A program made the position numbers and the translations under genes. From Nematopogon swammerdamellus (taxonomy: Eukaryota > Arthropoda > Insecta > Lepidoptera > Adelidae): a stretch of 64,000 bases of DNA. Positions 31,260 through 42,276 of the stretch are shown one piece after another. Each line of letters opens with the position of its first letter. Positions within the stretch are counted from its first letter, which is position 1. Under the pieces are notes generated by a model that was not told the origin of the DNA, did not search any database, and was given only the letters and a program-made list of their open reading frames with translations. The DNA is taken from positions 11,436,847 to 11,500,846 of the forward strand of contig OX336355.1 in assembly GCA_946902875.1 (NCBI GenBank), in the 5' to 3' direction.

Positions 31260-32330
31260 CATGGCAAAGAATCTGTGTAAAAAGTGGACTGAAATTTTTT
31301 TTATTGTGCAATAAGTCCTCCGTCTCGACGGTCATGCTTGTTTCCTCTTCTTCTTGCCGCAGAGCTCACTTGCTCGCGAGCGGAGTGTATGCATCAGCCA
31401 CGTCTATTATTGCAGACGTCTGGAAGGCAGGTGGAAGTTTGGCTAAAGAGTTTGCACACTCTAGTCTAGTACCAATTAGCACCTAGACGAGACATATTCT
31501 CCACCGCAGACTGAACGCTCTCGTTTTGTCGTTATTATATAAAAAGATGCGGTTTCTTCAGATTCGGACTCTTATAGATAACGCTGAGAGCAATAATACG
31601 CAATATCTAGCCAATGAGGAGCGTTGCAACGTCCGTTCGAATCTTCGTGACGTTTCACTTTTTCTGAGTTAGGTCCCCATCCCAAACATGCGTTAAAAAG
31701 CTTCGCCTAAAAAAACTTAATGTGCGTAGGCATAATAATAGGCTGCGGTGTGGACAAGGAACACTAAAAACAAGAAATAATAGACAGGACCAAAACAAAC
31801 TTGACCCTTCGCAAAAACAAAAGTTTAAAAACCGCGCAGACAGATCCGAGAACCCGTTCTGACTGCGATGCGTGTATGAGGAAAATTGCCAAAACAATCT
31901 TCTGTTCCACTTCTATCGAGAGAGAAATTTACTTTTAAATAGGTTATGCCTAGTTATTCGTATTGTCAACCTGACTAATATAATAAAAGAGAGTGTGGGG
32001 CCGGTACTTAAAAAACTTGTAAACGTCTCGCCGTCGTCGTCGCGATTCTTCGCTTGTAAGTCGCGAACTACTCAATGAATTCACATGGGGGTTTCACTGA
32101 TGCTTTCTGGCACATCTAAGGATGTTTACATGATATTTTACCGAGGCAAGACCACGAGAACAATTAATAGCTAGCATATTCTTACCTGACTACGGCCAAG
32201 CCAAAAAAGAAATAGTTATGAATTTAGCGTGTATGTATGTATGTATGTGACTATGTTCCACTCTACAGCCAAAAGTACTATAGATTTTAAGGTGTCATTG
32301 GATTCGTCACACGCGAGTGTCATAGTTTTT
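31260..32330. other. Unassigned stretch with one duplicated motif
   Basis: A block near 31648-31700 (tcactttttctgagttaggt, ccccatccca) also occurs at 56585-56640, so this is part of an unidentified repeat. Frame 31304-31486 (+) ends YASATSIIADVWKAGG, which I cannot assign. Confidence 0.45.
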
Positions 32331-32332
32331 AG

Positions 32333-32600
32333 GTTTCCGTATCCCGTACGGAAGCCTATTACTAAACCTCCGCCGTCTGTCCGTCCGTCCGTCCGTCCGT
32401 CCGTCCGTCCGTCAGTCCGAGGACTGTATCTCTTGAACCGTAATAGGTAGCCCGTTAAAATTTTCACAGAATATGTGTTACTATGACCGATATAACAACA
32501 AATTAGAAAAATAAGAAAATGTTAAAAATTAAGGGGGGCTCCCATACAACAAACGTCCAAAAAATCGATTAGTCACACTATTGAATATTAGATGGCGCCA
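32333..32600 (+). repeat. Repeat F with a (CCGT) microsatellite
   Basis: F head 'tttccgtatcccgtacggaa', then about ten CCGT units (32376-32413), 'cttgaaccgtaataggtagc', 'cacagaatatgtgttactat' and 'gggggctcccatacaac'. Confidence 0.8.
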
Positions 32601-32823
32601 CAATTTTTTTTAAGAATTCAAAATGGGGGCAATAGTTTCAATGGCAAATAAAAAAAAGTTAAAAATAACATATAAGCAAATCAGTAAGTATTGACGAATA
32701 CATAATCCTGAAATTAGACAAATTAATAAAGTTTGTAATAGAATTGTTAATCCATTATAATATCTATATTTTAGTGTACTATGCACAAAAATTTTTGATA
32801 TTTTTTTTTAGATATGGTTTAAC

Positions 32824-32874
32824 TCCATTAAATATAATAAAGGTAGAAATTCTACCTTTATTATATTTAATGGA
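32824..32874. repeat. Perfect palindrome, 25-bp arms
   Basis: The left arm begins tccattaaatataataaagg and the right arm mirrors it across one central base (32849). AT-rich and capable of a cruciform. No known family. Confidence 0.92.
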
Positions 32875-33106
32875 ATTAAAAATACCATTAAAAAATATAA
32901 ATTAAAATTAATATTTGTAAAAAAAATTAAAAAAAAAAATCTTGAAACTATAAATTCTAAATATTGTCAAGCTTTGAAAATAGTTTTGTTTCAAATCCCA
33001 TCGAGTGGTGTATGATTGCCAAGAGCTGAAAAAGCGATTTCAAAAATATACCTAGTTTGGTTTAGAACTAAAAGGGATTTAATAAAAATAAAATAAACCA
33101 TTTTGT

Positions 33107-33270
33107 AAAACCCGACTACGAAAAACGAAGGAAATAACAAAGAAAGCTGATTCAAAATGCTGTTATCGGGCGTGTAGAACGATCCGAATAGACGATATAG
33201 CCCGACTACAGCATTATCGATCAAATTGACTCGTTATCTCCTTCGTTTTTTCGTAGTCGGTTTTTTTTAT
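33107..33270. mobile_element. ~165-bp inverted-repeat element
   Basis: Inverted ends of about 32 bp: 'aaaacccgactacgaaaaac' on the left and 'ttcgttttttcgtagtcggt' on the right. The 'cgtagtcggg' end also appears singly near 1820 and 1130. Probably a MITE. No clear target duplication. Confidence 0.7.
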
Positions 33271-33564
33271 ATTTTAGCCAGCGCAGATTTTATCGTTTTT
33301 TTAACATACTACATCGAAGTAAATTAGGTAAATTTATGTTGTAAATAAGGTTATGTTATTTATTACTACATATATGTTTATTTAATTTAAGATATTTATA
33401 ACTGTGTGTTTCCTTAATTAATAAAATAAAATAAAATAAGTGTGAAGTGAAAACCTAAAAGAAAACCTTTTTTTTTCATACCTGCATGGACAACCATGTA
33501 TGTATATATATTTATATATGTTATATATTTAGTAATTTATATGTGTTACATGTGTAATTTATGT

Positions 33565-33705
33565 GTGTTCACACTCAACTCTTTTGCTACTGCCTACTTA
33601 CATTCCACTATATTAATCGAATCTAAATCATCCAAAGGTTGACTTTAAGAAAACTCTATAAAGGATAATTCAATTTGTTTCTTGGAGCAACAAAGCATTT
33701 TTTAT
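33565..33705 (+). mobile_element. LINE H 3' end, diverged
   Basis: 'cacactcaactcttttgcta', 'atccaaaggttgactttaag', 'cttggagcaacaaagcattt' match the H tail with many changes. Confidence 0.75.
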
Positions 33706-34280
33706 TCTACCAAATTTTTCAATCTGAACTAATATCGCGCAAGAGTGTAAGCGGAACGCGCAATGAAAGAATGCGTCTGGTTTCCGTTTAGGCGAAATTG
33801 ATTATAGGCTTATTCTGAAAAGTCTGACATAATATCCGTTTTTTGCTAAGTGATTTGATTATACCCTTTTGTATTGAGACCATACTTTTAGATTATCTTT
33901 GTTGGTGTTTTTTTGCTTTTGTAAAGTCGCTAAATATTACTTTAGATACACTATTTTATTTTTTTACGTACCTACCATTTTTGTTTTGTAATTAATTGCA
34001 CTTTACAGATGAATCCGAAAAGTGTTAATTTTCAGTGGTCATGTTATTAACTAATAGGTACATGGTTAATGGGCGTGTGGTAAATTACTTGAATTAGTAA
34101 ATCACCACTCAAAGATTAACTGGAAGAGATCACTTTCGGCCTGTGTTCACTTCTGTATTGTTTTTCTGTGAAATTGTGTGCAATGAAGCGTTTCTATTAT
34201 ATTGATTCTAAAATAATGAACCTAATTAGAACAATATAATTTGATTACCTATTCGATTAATTACATAAAACGCAAATAAA
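33706..34280. other. Unassigned stretch
   Basis: AT-rich, no gene or recognised repeat. Confidence 0.4.
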
Positions 34281-34282
34281 CC

Positions 34283-34668
34283 TTTTTTTATATGAAAACT
34301 GACACGGTTGACATTACCTGCAAAATACGTGATGTTAGCCCGTAATACCTTGGTGAACTAAGTGCCATATAAGTGCGTCCCTTTGGTCGTGCCTGCTACA
34401 CTGAACTAGACGGAAACACGGACGAATTACATAGCCGTTTAATGGTTTAAACCCACCATTCATTCAGTTCGGTGGTATCAACCCGGGCGGGTTAATCCCT
34501 ACCATATAGTAAGGTATGAAGGAATTAAAGGTCCCTACAATTTTACTCGTATGTGGAATCCGATTCACGGTCAGTCTCCAACGGTCGAGCGGTCACCCAT
34601 CCAATCACGACCCACAGTACAGTCGACCGAGCGCATCACTGAGCTACCGAGGAGGCTGACAAAATCTT
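34283..34668 (-). mobile_element. SINE-B, full-length but diverged
   Basis: All modules are present, from 'aaaactgacacggttgacat' to 'actgagctaccgaggaggct'. The 5S-like block is short and resembles the variant copies (cacgacccacag). Confidence 0.85.
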
Positions 34669-34699
34669 TATCTTTCCTTGAATTTTATGTTTTTTTTTG

Positions 34700-35084
34700 T
34701 TTTTTTTATGGAAACTGACACGGTTGGCTACATCACCTACAACGTCCGTGATGTCAGCCGATAACACCGGGTGAACTAGGTGCCATGTCAGTGCTTCCCC
34801 CTTTGATCGTGCCGGCTACACTGAACTGGTCGGAAAACACAAACTATTTACATAGCCGTTTGGACCGACGTTTCATTCAGTGCGGTGGTACCAACCCGGG
34901 CGGGTTAAACCCTACCACCAAGTAAGATTAGGAGGGAAGGGACCTACAGTTTTACGAGGAATCCGAACCTCGGTCAGCCTCCAACGGTCAGCGGTCACCC
35001 ATCCAAGTACTGACCGCACCCAGCGTTGCTTAACATTTAATAGCGACAGTTGACTGTCTGCACCACTGAGCTATCGAAGCTGAC
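34700..35084 (-). mobile_element. SINE-B, full-length
   Basis: Complete copy 32 bp after the previous one, in the same orientation. The 5S-like block is clear (ggtcacccatccaagtactg, cagcgttgcttaac), followed by a 15-bp extra piece near 35037. Confidence 0.88.
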
Positions 35085-35560
35085 GTGTTAAAATGTAGTG
35101 TTGAATATTTATTAAAATGAACTGTACTGAAATTACTCATCGTAGCATTCCCACAGGTACCTACAGGTGATTTTTTTGCATATTTTTTTTTCGTCAAGTG
35201 TTCTTTTCTCACACGAGAAAGAAATATGCAAAGTATTGATTGAGAATTATTGTCAAAAGCGTGAAATCAGATTCACCATTGCATTTGCATACAACTATCA
35301 TAATGTTCGAACGAGTGTGTGAACTCGACATCGTATGCATTTCGTATGCACTTGTGTTTGTTTCCCCTGATGGTTTAGCTTCGGTCGAAAATTATGATAA
35401 CATCAGAAATCAATTATAGTGAATTGAAAGAGTAATGATTTAGGACAAGGAGGATTAGCCTCACTTGTCTATGGTTCCATTAATCTTAGGATTATCATAT
35501 ACATTAGGATTATCAGAAATTTTTTTTATCTGACGACGACTAATAAAACTCGAAATATAT
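35085..35560. other. Unassigned stretch
   Basis: No gene or recognised repeat. Confidence 0.4.
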
Positions 35561-35562
35561 AT

Positions 35563-35672
35563 ATTTTTTATGGAAACTGGCACGGTTGGCTACCTCCCCT
35601 ACAACATCCGTGATGTCAGCTCATAACACCGGGAGAACTAGGTGCAATGTCAATGGTTCCTTTCATTTAAAA
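35563..35672 (-). mobile_element. SINE-B, 3' end only
   Basis: 'tttatggaaactggcacggt' to 'gtcaatggttcctttcattt'. Confidence 0.8.
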
Positions 35673-35769
35673 TATGTATTTTTTTAAATTAATTATGTAC
35701 AAAATCAATATTATAAAAATAATATTATAAAAGAACAATATGGGTTTTGCAAAAGGGACGAGAAAAAAC

Positions 35770-35910
35770 CGTTCAGTCCGTCATGTATGACATTCACAAT
35801 CTCCGTGCATCATAGAATGTCCATGAGCATTGTTAGACATCTGCTAGTAGGTGTAATGATAACCTGACGTGTAAGTCTCTTAATTTGGTCTTTCATAAAA
35901 AAAAATTGGT
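35770..35910 (+). repeat. LINE I 3' end, diverged
   Basis: 'catagaatgtccatgagcat', 'tgttagacatctg' and 'ctttcataaaaaaaaa' match the LINE I 3' UTR in plus orientation. Confidence 0.55.
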
Positions 35911-36735
35911 TGTCTGTAAAGGCGGTTTACGGACGATAGTTTTACGTGATGACGTGGAATAATCGTAGTACATAGAGCAAAGATCAGTAATAATTCTATT
36001 TCCAGTAGAAAGATTAATCATCTTTTGACTGGCCATCAATAAACTTCTGTTGTCTGATCTTGACAGTTTTACTTCATAAGACGTTTCCATGGTAACTTTG
36101 ACTATACCGATTGTGCCTCTCTATCGCTTGTTACGCGCTCTCGCTTGCACACACAGGCTCAGATGGAACGTGACACTTTTTAGTGCGTGCAGCCGGTGTT
36201 CACCAATTTATAAGACGTGACTTCATCACGTCAAAAACGTTTTTCTTCAATAAATAAATAACCCTTCGTTTCGGCTTCGCCGTAGTGTCACCATTACAAT
36301 AATATTACACAACCATGTTCGCACCTTTCTCAAGGAATACAAATATTTGTTAATCAGCATAAACAAACGATCTTCCCGCATCACCTGTTCCAAAATAGTC
36401 ACACACTTTCACAAAATATCCTCCTCATACGAATTTGCATGCAAATGTTTGCACAAAAATTTAAATAATGTGCGGTCAATTTGACTGCAGCGTCAACAAT
36501 GGTGTTAGAATTCACACGAATCAATTGGAGACGTGATTATCAAATGCAAATTTTGTTTCAAATAGGTATGCACCGAAGTGATTGAAGTTAATTTTGGTCA
36601 ATTTATAAACTTTTTTTCAATGAAGCTAAGATGGTTAAGCATAAACGAGTACAAATACTTTGGGATGATGGGAATGTAGTTAGATCAGCATAATATTGGT
36701 GTTTTGTATGTGATATATTATTTGATTGATGATAT
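35911..36735. other. Unassigned stretch
   Basis: A 65-codon minus-strand frame at 35893-36090 (METSYEVKLSRSDNRSLLMA...) is not recognisable. The sequence near 36110-36190 is less AT-rich. Nothing firm can be called. Confidence 0.4.
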
Positions 36736-36737
36736 AT

Positions 36738-37062
36738 TGTACCGTGTGGGGCCGGTACTTTAAAAGAATAGCCCCACTGCATCTCTCCCCGTGTATGTCA
36801 TAAAAGGCGACTAAGGGATATGACTCCCTTCTTATATTACTAGGTGGTAGGGTTTAACCCGCCCGGATTGGTACCACCGCACTGAAAGAAATGTCGGTCG
36901 AAACGGCTATGTAAATAGTTTGTGTTTTCCGTCCAGTTCAGTGTAGCCGGCACGACCGAAGGGAAGCACTGACGTGGCACCAAGTTCATCGGGTGTTATT
37001 GGCTGACATCACGGATGTTGTAGGTGTCGTAGACAAACGTGTCAGTTTCCATAAAAAAAAAA
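36738..37062 (+). mobile_element. C-head/B-body chimeric SINE, complete
   Basis: C head 'accgtgtggggccggtactt' to 'ggcgactaagggatatgact', then directly 'cccttcttatattactaggt' and the whole SINE-B body to 'gtcagtttccat' plus A9. The tRNA/5S-like head is absent. Confidence 0.9.
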
Positions 37063-37114
37063 TAGTTTCTATATTTGGGATACCGTTTTGTTTATTAACA
37101 CAAGATAACTTAAT

Positions 37115-37500
37115 TTTTTTATATAATCCGGTATGGATGGCTGACTCAGAGGGGCCAAAGCACATGCTCCGACCAACCAATATTACCTCCGAGAAGGCAG
37201 GTGCCATACCTGATACTTCCTTTTGGATTGCTGGCTATACTGGACTAGAGGAGAAAACAGGCACATCTTACATCCAGTACGGCGGTACCAACTCAGTAGG
37301 CTACAATTTGAGCCTACCTAGTAAGGGGCAAGGGAAGAGACCTACAGTTTTACACCGGTTCCGAATTCCGAACGGTATAGCAGCAGGTGTAGGTATGCAC
37401 GTAATTTTTTCCGTCAGAAAAGCTCATTGGTATATACGCCGACTGGAATCGAACCTTGGAGCTCTCGCAAGAGAGGCCAGACAAATCGGCCACCCGCGCT
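37115..37500 (-). mobile_element. SINE-A, full-length
   Basis: Minus strand: worn tRNA-like head (gggtggccgatttgtctgg, 'caaggttcgattcc'), body 'ccaatgagcttttctgacgg', central domain and 3' end 'ccatccataccggattat'. An open frame (36993-37532, +) spans this SINE and the previous one and is not a gene. Confidence 0.88.
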
Positions 37501-37599
37501 ATATTATTATGACACGCTTATTTATGTTTTAAAACTAAGAAATAGTTTGAAAATGTAAACCCTATTACGAAAATCTAACAATTTGAAGTGGAAGAAAGA

Positions 37600-37804
37600 T
37601 CAATTAATATAATTCTAATTAATTAATGTAGTTCTAAATAATTAATATAGTTTTAAATAAGTAATGATAGAGGAATATTTTTATTTATAGTTATTTCATT
37701 TTATTTTCTATTAGTTTAAATAATTTTATATACCTGTTTAAATAAATAAATAAAAAGTTCTAAATAATTAATGTTGTTCTGAATAATTAATATAGTTCTA
37801 ATTA
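37600..37804 (+). repeat. AT-rich degenerate tandem repeat
   Basis: Repeats of 'gttctaaataattaatatag' and 'ttctaattaattaatgtag', interrupted by a less regular segment (37670-37745). A further unit lies at 38463-38485. Confidence 0.75.
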
Positions 37805-38075
37805 ATTAATTTATTTATTTATTTTATGTTCTTTATTTCACATTTTCAAAATTTTCTATTAATTTTACATATATTATACAAGTATTAAAAATACAAAGTA
37901 ATAAAAATACACAAAATTAATAAAAAAATTAAAAACGGTAATACAGCCGGCGGCGGGAGACAAGCCTCCAAGCACGCCGGCGGGTGCAGGCCGTGGCTAC
38001 GGAGTTCTCCGAGACGACGCGAGGCAAGCTACGAGCGATAGGTGGTGGTACTAGACACGTAGGCCACCACCACCC
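37805..38075 (-). mobile_element. Retroposon 3' end with a GC-rich core
   Basis: On the minus strand a GC-rich part (38075-37935; ggcggcggctgtattac) passes into AT-rich sequence with 'gaaataaagaacat' and ends in AAAT repeats. Such order fits the end of a LINE or retroposed transcript, with AATAAA before the tail. A (TTTA)n tract flanks both ends, which may be the target. Family unknown. Confidence 0.55.
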
Positions 38076-39165
38076 CCATTTTATTTATTTATTTATTACG
38101 ATCAACCAACAGTGAAATTAATTACATTACTGTAATACTTATGATTAAACACATACACCGGTGAAGGTTGATACAGATAAGAAAAAAAAAACATAAAACA
38201 GATGGATAACTACAAACCATGTAGATAATTTAGAATGTGATGTAATAGATTAAAAACTAAATAATAAACTAGTGATTAAAGTAAAAATGTAACCATGAAT
38301 GTATATGAGTGAAAACAGAAATAACTTAAATAAGCAAACAATCACCAAAGAAGAAGTTACAATAAAACATGTGAATTTGATACGCAAGCCAATATAAAAG
38401 TTACTACGAAGAACTATGGACCAAGAAGTACTATAGCATGGTTGACACTGCACTTAACTAGTTAATGTAGTTCTAATTAATAAGGTTTAGTTAAGAATCC
38501 TTGTTATGATGCTTTAAATGTAGCTGTGTAACGTTTTAAGTTATTTAGAAAAAGTAAAAAAATCTTAACACATCAGCGAACATTTTCAAATGCACAAAGT
38601 CATCCATTCATAATTTATCAACCACAGCACGCTTCGCATTGACTGAGGAACTATCCTATCTACCTAAACCAAGATCAAGCCATATACTATTTTAGTATAA
38701 TTTGAATATCACCACGTTACGCATGCGTGATCGACTCAGATCACACCATCCCACAGAAATTGCCTAACCCTTTCAATACCAATATCGTTTCACCGTGGCT
38801 AATGAACCTTCACACAAAGTTACATGTCACTTTGGACTTAACACAATCGTCATAACTACTCTATACTGTTTGTTTAAAAGTGAACTCAAATGAGCTCTAT
38901 TGCTTCAAGCAATAGAGCTCATTTGATGTTTTAAACGTGAGTACTTTAAAGCGTTTTGGTATATGTTTGGAAGGCGGTAATCGATCAATAACGGGTGCAT
39001 TGAAATCAATCGCAGGTGTCCAAGTGAGCTTGCTTTTTTTTGTTCGTTTTTGGTGTAACTAAACGCAGCTTTGTTATTTGTAGTCGGCGCATTGTCATCC
39101 GAGGGTACGGAGGTGGCTTTTTTTAAAATGGAACGGTTCGTGTATTTTAATGTCGGTAATTCTGT
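38076..39165. other. Mostly unassigned stretch
   Basis: No gene. Contains the 41-bp hairpin at 38886-38926, listed separately. Confidence 0.4.
38886..38926. repeat. Perfect hairpin, 20-bp arms, 1-nt centre
   Basis: Arms tcaaatgagctctattgctt and its exact complement around a single C at 38906. Too short a loop for a typical microRNA precursor. Confidence 0.95.
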
Positions 39166-39167
39166 AC

Positions 39168-39358
39168 GTAAAACTGTAGGTCCCTTCCCTTCTTACCTAA
39201 CTAGGTGGTAGGGTTTAATCCGCCCGGGTTGGTACCACCGCACTGAATGAAACGTCGGTCGAAGCGGCTATGCAAACAGTTCAGTGTATCCTACACGATC
39301 GAAGGGAAGATCACGGATGTTGTAGGTGATGGAGCCAGCCATGTCAGTTTCCTTAAAA
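39168..39358 (+). mobile_element. SINE-B, 5'-truncated and internally deleted
   Basis: Starts 'gtaaaactgtaggtccct', central domain intact, then 'cgatcgaagggaag' joined to 'atcacggatgttgtaggtga', losing about 45 bp; ends 'gtcagtttcc'. Confidence 0.85.
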
Positions 39359-39509
39359 ATATATATATTATTTTTATTTTTAATTTGTTTATTCAGGATG
39401 AGCACACAGGCATATACACAAAATATAGTAAAACACTGTCTGGTCTTATAACATACAACCACTCGTCTGTGCATACAACATAGCAAGCATGTTGTCACAT
39501 ACTGAGCTC

Positions 39510-39625
39510 TTCGGCACCGGATTAAATGTAAAATTTTAGGTCCACCGGGTTGACTAGGAGAAATTAACTAAGACAAGTCCGCCCTTGCCATTCATGGTTC
39601 AATATGATATTGTTATTACGAGTTA
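39510..39625 (+). repeat. SINE-A'/LINE H-type tail
   Basis: 'caccggattaaatgtaaaat', 'gttgactaggagaaatt', 'agacaagtccgcccttgcca' match the tail at 10800-10900. Confidence 0.7.
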
Positions 39626-40185
39626 CACTTTAACTTACCTACTATGAGTAAGTTAAACGAGTTACTACTACCTAAACTATAATGTGTATCTGTGTTATAC
39701 GCACGTACCTACAATTTTTAATGTAAAACGGAAAACTCGCTGATTCACCTTAATGAGTTTCTTTACCACTGGATCATTCAATACCTGTTCCGAATACAGG
39801 TACAGACAGGTTGATCTAAAAGCAGTTCAATTAAAATATCTTAGTCTACATTTATTTTATACCAATATATAGGTACCAACTGCAAACTTAACTACCTCAA
39901 TTTTGATAGTAAGATGGTATACCTAACTGGCCAATTTATTTTTATTTCTTGCAACTTATGAAACTAATTACATATTTTTAAATATGCCTATATAAACATG
40001 AAAATATCACTGTCTTAATTCTGTCACCTTTGCTTTAACTTCCTTATTCCATTAGCGGTGTAGTCAAACCCACGGCTCATAGGAAACAATAGCACCCATA
40101 AGCATTGTTCCTACTCCCTGGTGCGAACATAGAGCGGAGGTAGAAGTTAGAAGTGTCAATAACATTTTCGTGACTGTGTTTTTCA
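39626..40185. other. Unassigned stretch
   Basis: AT-rich, no gene or recognised repeat. Confidence 0.4.
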
Positions 40186-40194
40186 GTTCAATTC

Positions 40195-40685
40195 AGTGTA
40201 ACCGACACGCCACGTCTTCGTACCTTGCTTGCCCCTTGATAAGTTATCTTGTTCTAATACTGTGCTAAACGTGGTGGTCGGTGTTGTGTTGTAATTTAAC
40301 ATTGTTCTTGTAACACAGTACCGATTACTGTGCTTACCCCGATTGTCGGGATCAGAGCCGACTGTCATTGTCTCCCTCTACGGAGACAAGCCATGCTGCA
40401 TCGTCATAGCCCCACTGCGACGTTGCTATCGCTTACTCGCTCTCGCTTGCCTACCGATGGCAGGAGCGAGAGAGAAAAATGAAATCGCTCACGCTTCATC
40501 GGGCGACCGACGAAATCTTCGTTTTCTCTCTCGCTCCTGTGATCGGTAGGCAAGCGTGAGCGAGTAAGCGATAGCAACGTCGCAGTGGGGCTATGACGAT
40601 GCAGCATGGCTTGGTCTCCGTAGAGGGAGATAATGATAGTCGGCTATGTCGGGATACATTATGATGGTATGTATGTTTTGTAAGT
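40195..40685 (+). mobile_element. SINE-C 3' part, interrupted by a MITE
   Basis: 'cttgataagttatcttgttc', 'gctaaacgtggtggtcggtg' and 'accccgattgtcggga' precede 40352. The tail 'tgtcgggatacattatgatg' with tatg repeats resumes at 40647. Confidence 0.85.
40352..40646. mobile_element. 295-bp hAT-like foldback MITE
   Basis: Long inverted arms (about 115 bp) include 'tgtctccctctacggagac', 'gccatgctgcatcgtcatag' and 'ccccactgcgacgttgctat'. It is flanked by an 8-bp duplication, tgtcggga, at 40344-40351 and 40647-40654. An 8-bp duplication and CAG-like end fit the hAT superfamily. The central part (40455-40530) is the loop. No coding sequence. Confidence 0.85.
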
Positions 40686-41057
40686 TAAGTATATGTACAT
40701 TAGAAAACTTATGAAATTGTTTGTTTTAATTTTTATCTTAAGTAATAAAATTAATATAATGTTATTTATTTAATATATTTAATTAAAATACTGCGTATTG
40801 ATGTTACTTTGGTTTCTTCTTGAACAAAATTATTGTACTTTAGAGTTATTTTTTTTTTTGTCAAAAATAAATGCAATAATTGTATGTACCTTTGCAATAC
40901 TGTATTTTTGTGTAAGGTATGAATGGGAATAATCTTTTTTTTTTTTCTTACTTTCGCTCAAAAGAGAAGTCATAAAACGAATCCCTTTCATTTCCTACAT
41001 ATGATGATGATACTACGCCAGCCCCATCATTTCCAACATACAAATTTCCTTTCAGGT
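40686..41057. other. Unassigned stretch
   Basis: AT-rich, no gene. Confidence 0.4.
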
Positions 41058-41240
41058 GCATCCAGCAGGTGGATCTTCGTGCTTACTTGCTGCTTGATCG
41101 ATTTAATCTTGTTCGAATACTTTGCGAAACGTGGTGGTCGGTGTTGTGCTGTAATTGACCAGAGTACTTGCAGCACAACACCGATTACTCTGCTTACCCG
41201 ATTATCGGGATTCAGCGTGTGTGATATGTATGTATGTAAA
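41058..41240 (+). mobile_element. SINE-C, 3' part
   Basis: From 'catccagcaggtggatcttc' to 'gattcagcgtgtgtgatatg'. A C-rich, repeat-poor segment (41330-41450) lies between it and the next F repeat. Confidence 0.85.
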
Positions 41241-41479
41241 TTTCCTTTCCCCCCAATCGCAACTCTTCGCTGGTGGGATATTCATTAAACGTGGCTTACT
41301 AACGCGGCCACAATTAATTCGATGCAACGCGACTGCATCGCATTGTGCAAGCCTTCACCCCGTCACCGCCTCCACACCCCTCACCCCCGCACACGCCGCG
41401 CCGACCCGCCTCCCGCGCCTCGCGCTGTATGCATACGTTTCAAACTGTAGGGGTTGCGAGTTTTTTGGCTTGCATTTTC

Positions 41480-41762
41480 AGGTTTCCGTATCCCTTACGG
41501 AAGCCTATTACTAAGCCTACGCCACCGTCTGAATGTCTGTCTGTCTGTCCTACTGCTGTATCTTTGGAACCGTAATAGGTAGCCGGTGGAAATTTCCACA
41601 GAATATGTGTTATTATGGCGGATATAAGAACAAATAAAAAAAAATAGAAAAAGTAAAAAAATTAGGTGGGTTCCCATACAAGAAACGTGTTTTTTTGAAT
41701 GTTTTTTTTTGTGGTTCGGAAGCCTTGGTGTCCGACACGCACTTGACCGGTTTTTTCAGGTT
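41480..41762 (+). repeat. Repeat F, near complete
   Basis: 'ggtttccgtatcccttacgg', 'aagcctattactaagcctac', 'ttggaaccgtaataggtagc', 'cacagaatatgtgttattat', and a 3' end 'cgacacgcacttgaccggtt'. A tail of this kind (gcacttggccggttttt) marks the family's 3' side. Confidence 0.85.
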
Positions 41763-41839
41763 ATTAAAATACGAGTGAGATCCTTTGGTGAAGTCCGTCC
41801 GAAATTGGAATGCTGGTGTTATTCGTAATAAGCTAGTAT

Positions 41840-42113
41840 TTTCCGGTTTCCGTATGGCGAATAAAGAATTGGCTAGTACGGAAGTTGGCGAATGTGGCGC
41901 GCTCACGATGGTTGTATATTTGGAACCATAATAGCTAACCAGTTGAAATTTTCACATAATATGTGTTGTTATGGCGGATATAACAACAAATAATAAAAAA
42001 CTTTAAAGGTAAAAAATAAAGATCCCCATGCAAGAAAATAGTTTTATCAACGTTTTTTTTTGTGGTGCGGAAAACTCGATACGCGTTTTCGACTCGCACT
42101 TGGCCGGTTTTTA
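41840..42113 (+). repeat. Repeat F, second copy in tandem
   Basis: Starts 'ccggtttccgtatggcgaat', has 'ggaaccataatagctaacca' and 'cacataatatgtgttgttat', and ends 'cgactcgcacttggccggtt'. About 80 bp separate it from the previous copy. Confidence 0.85.
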
Positions 42114-42276
42114 AACGGTTTTATTTAGCTTGACTCCGTATATTTGTGGCTTTGTTTCTATCTTTGTTTCAAATCTTGCGACAACTTTTTCAACTACTTC
42201 TACTGAACCGATTTTTATGAAACTTTGCACACACATTGAGTTCTCGTGACAATACAATATTATGATAATTTCAACT

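Noticed and set aside
31304..31486. 60-codon ORF resembling a recombinase or integrase end
   Set aside because: The similarity is only an impression; no catalytic residues can be identified.
36993..37532. 179-codon plus-strand ORF
   Set aside because: It runs across the 3' end of a chimeric SINE and an inverted SINE-A; no known domain.
38886..38926. MicroRNA precursor
   Set aside because: The perfect 20-bp stem with a one-base centre lacks the loop and length of a precursor.
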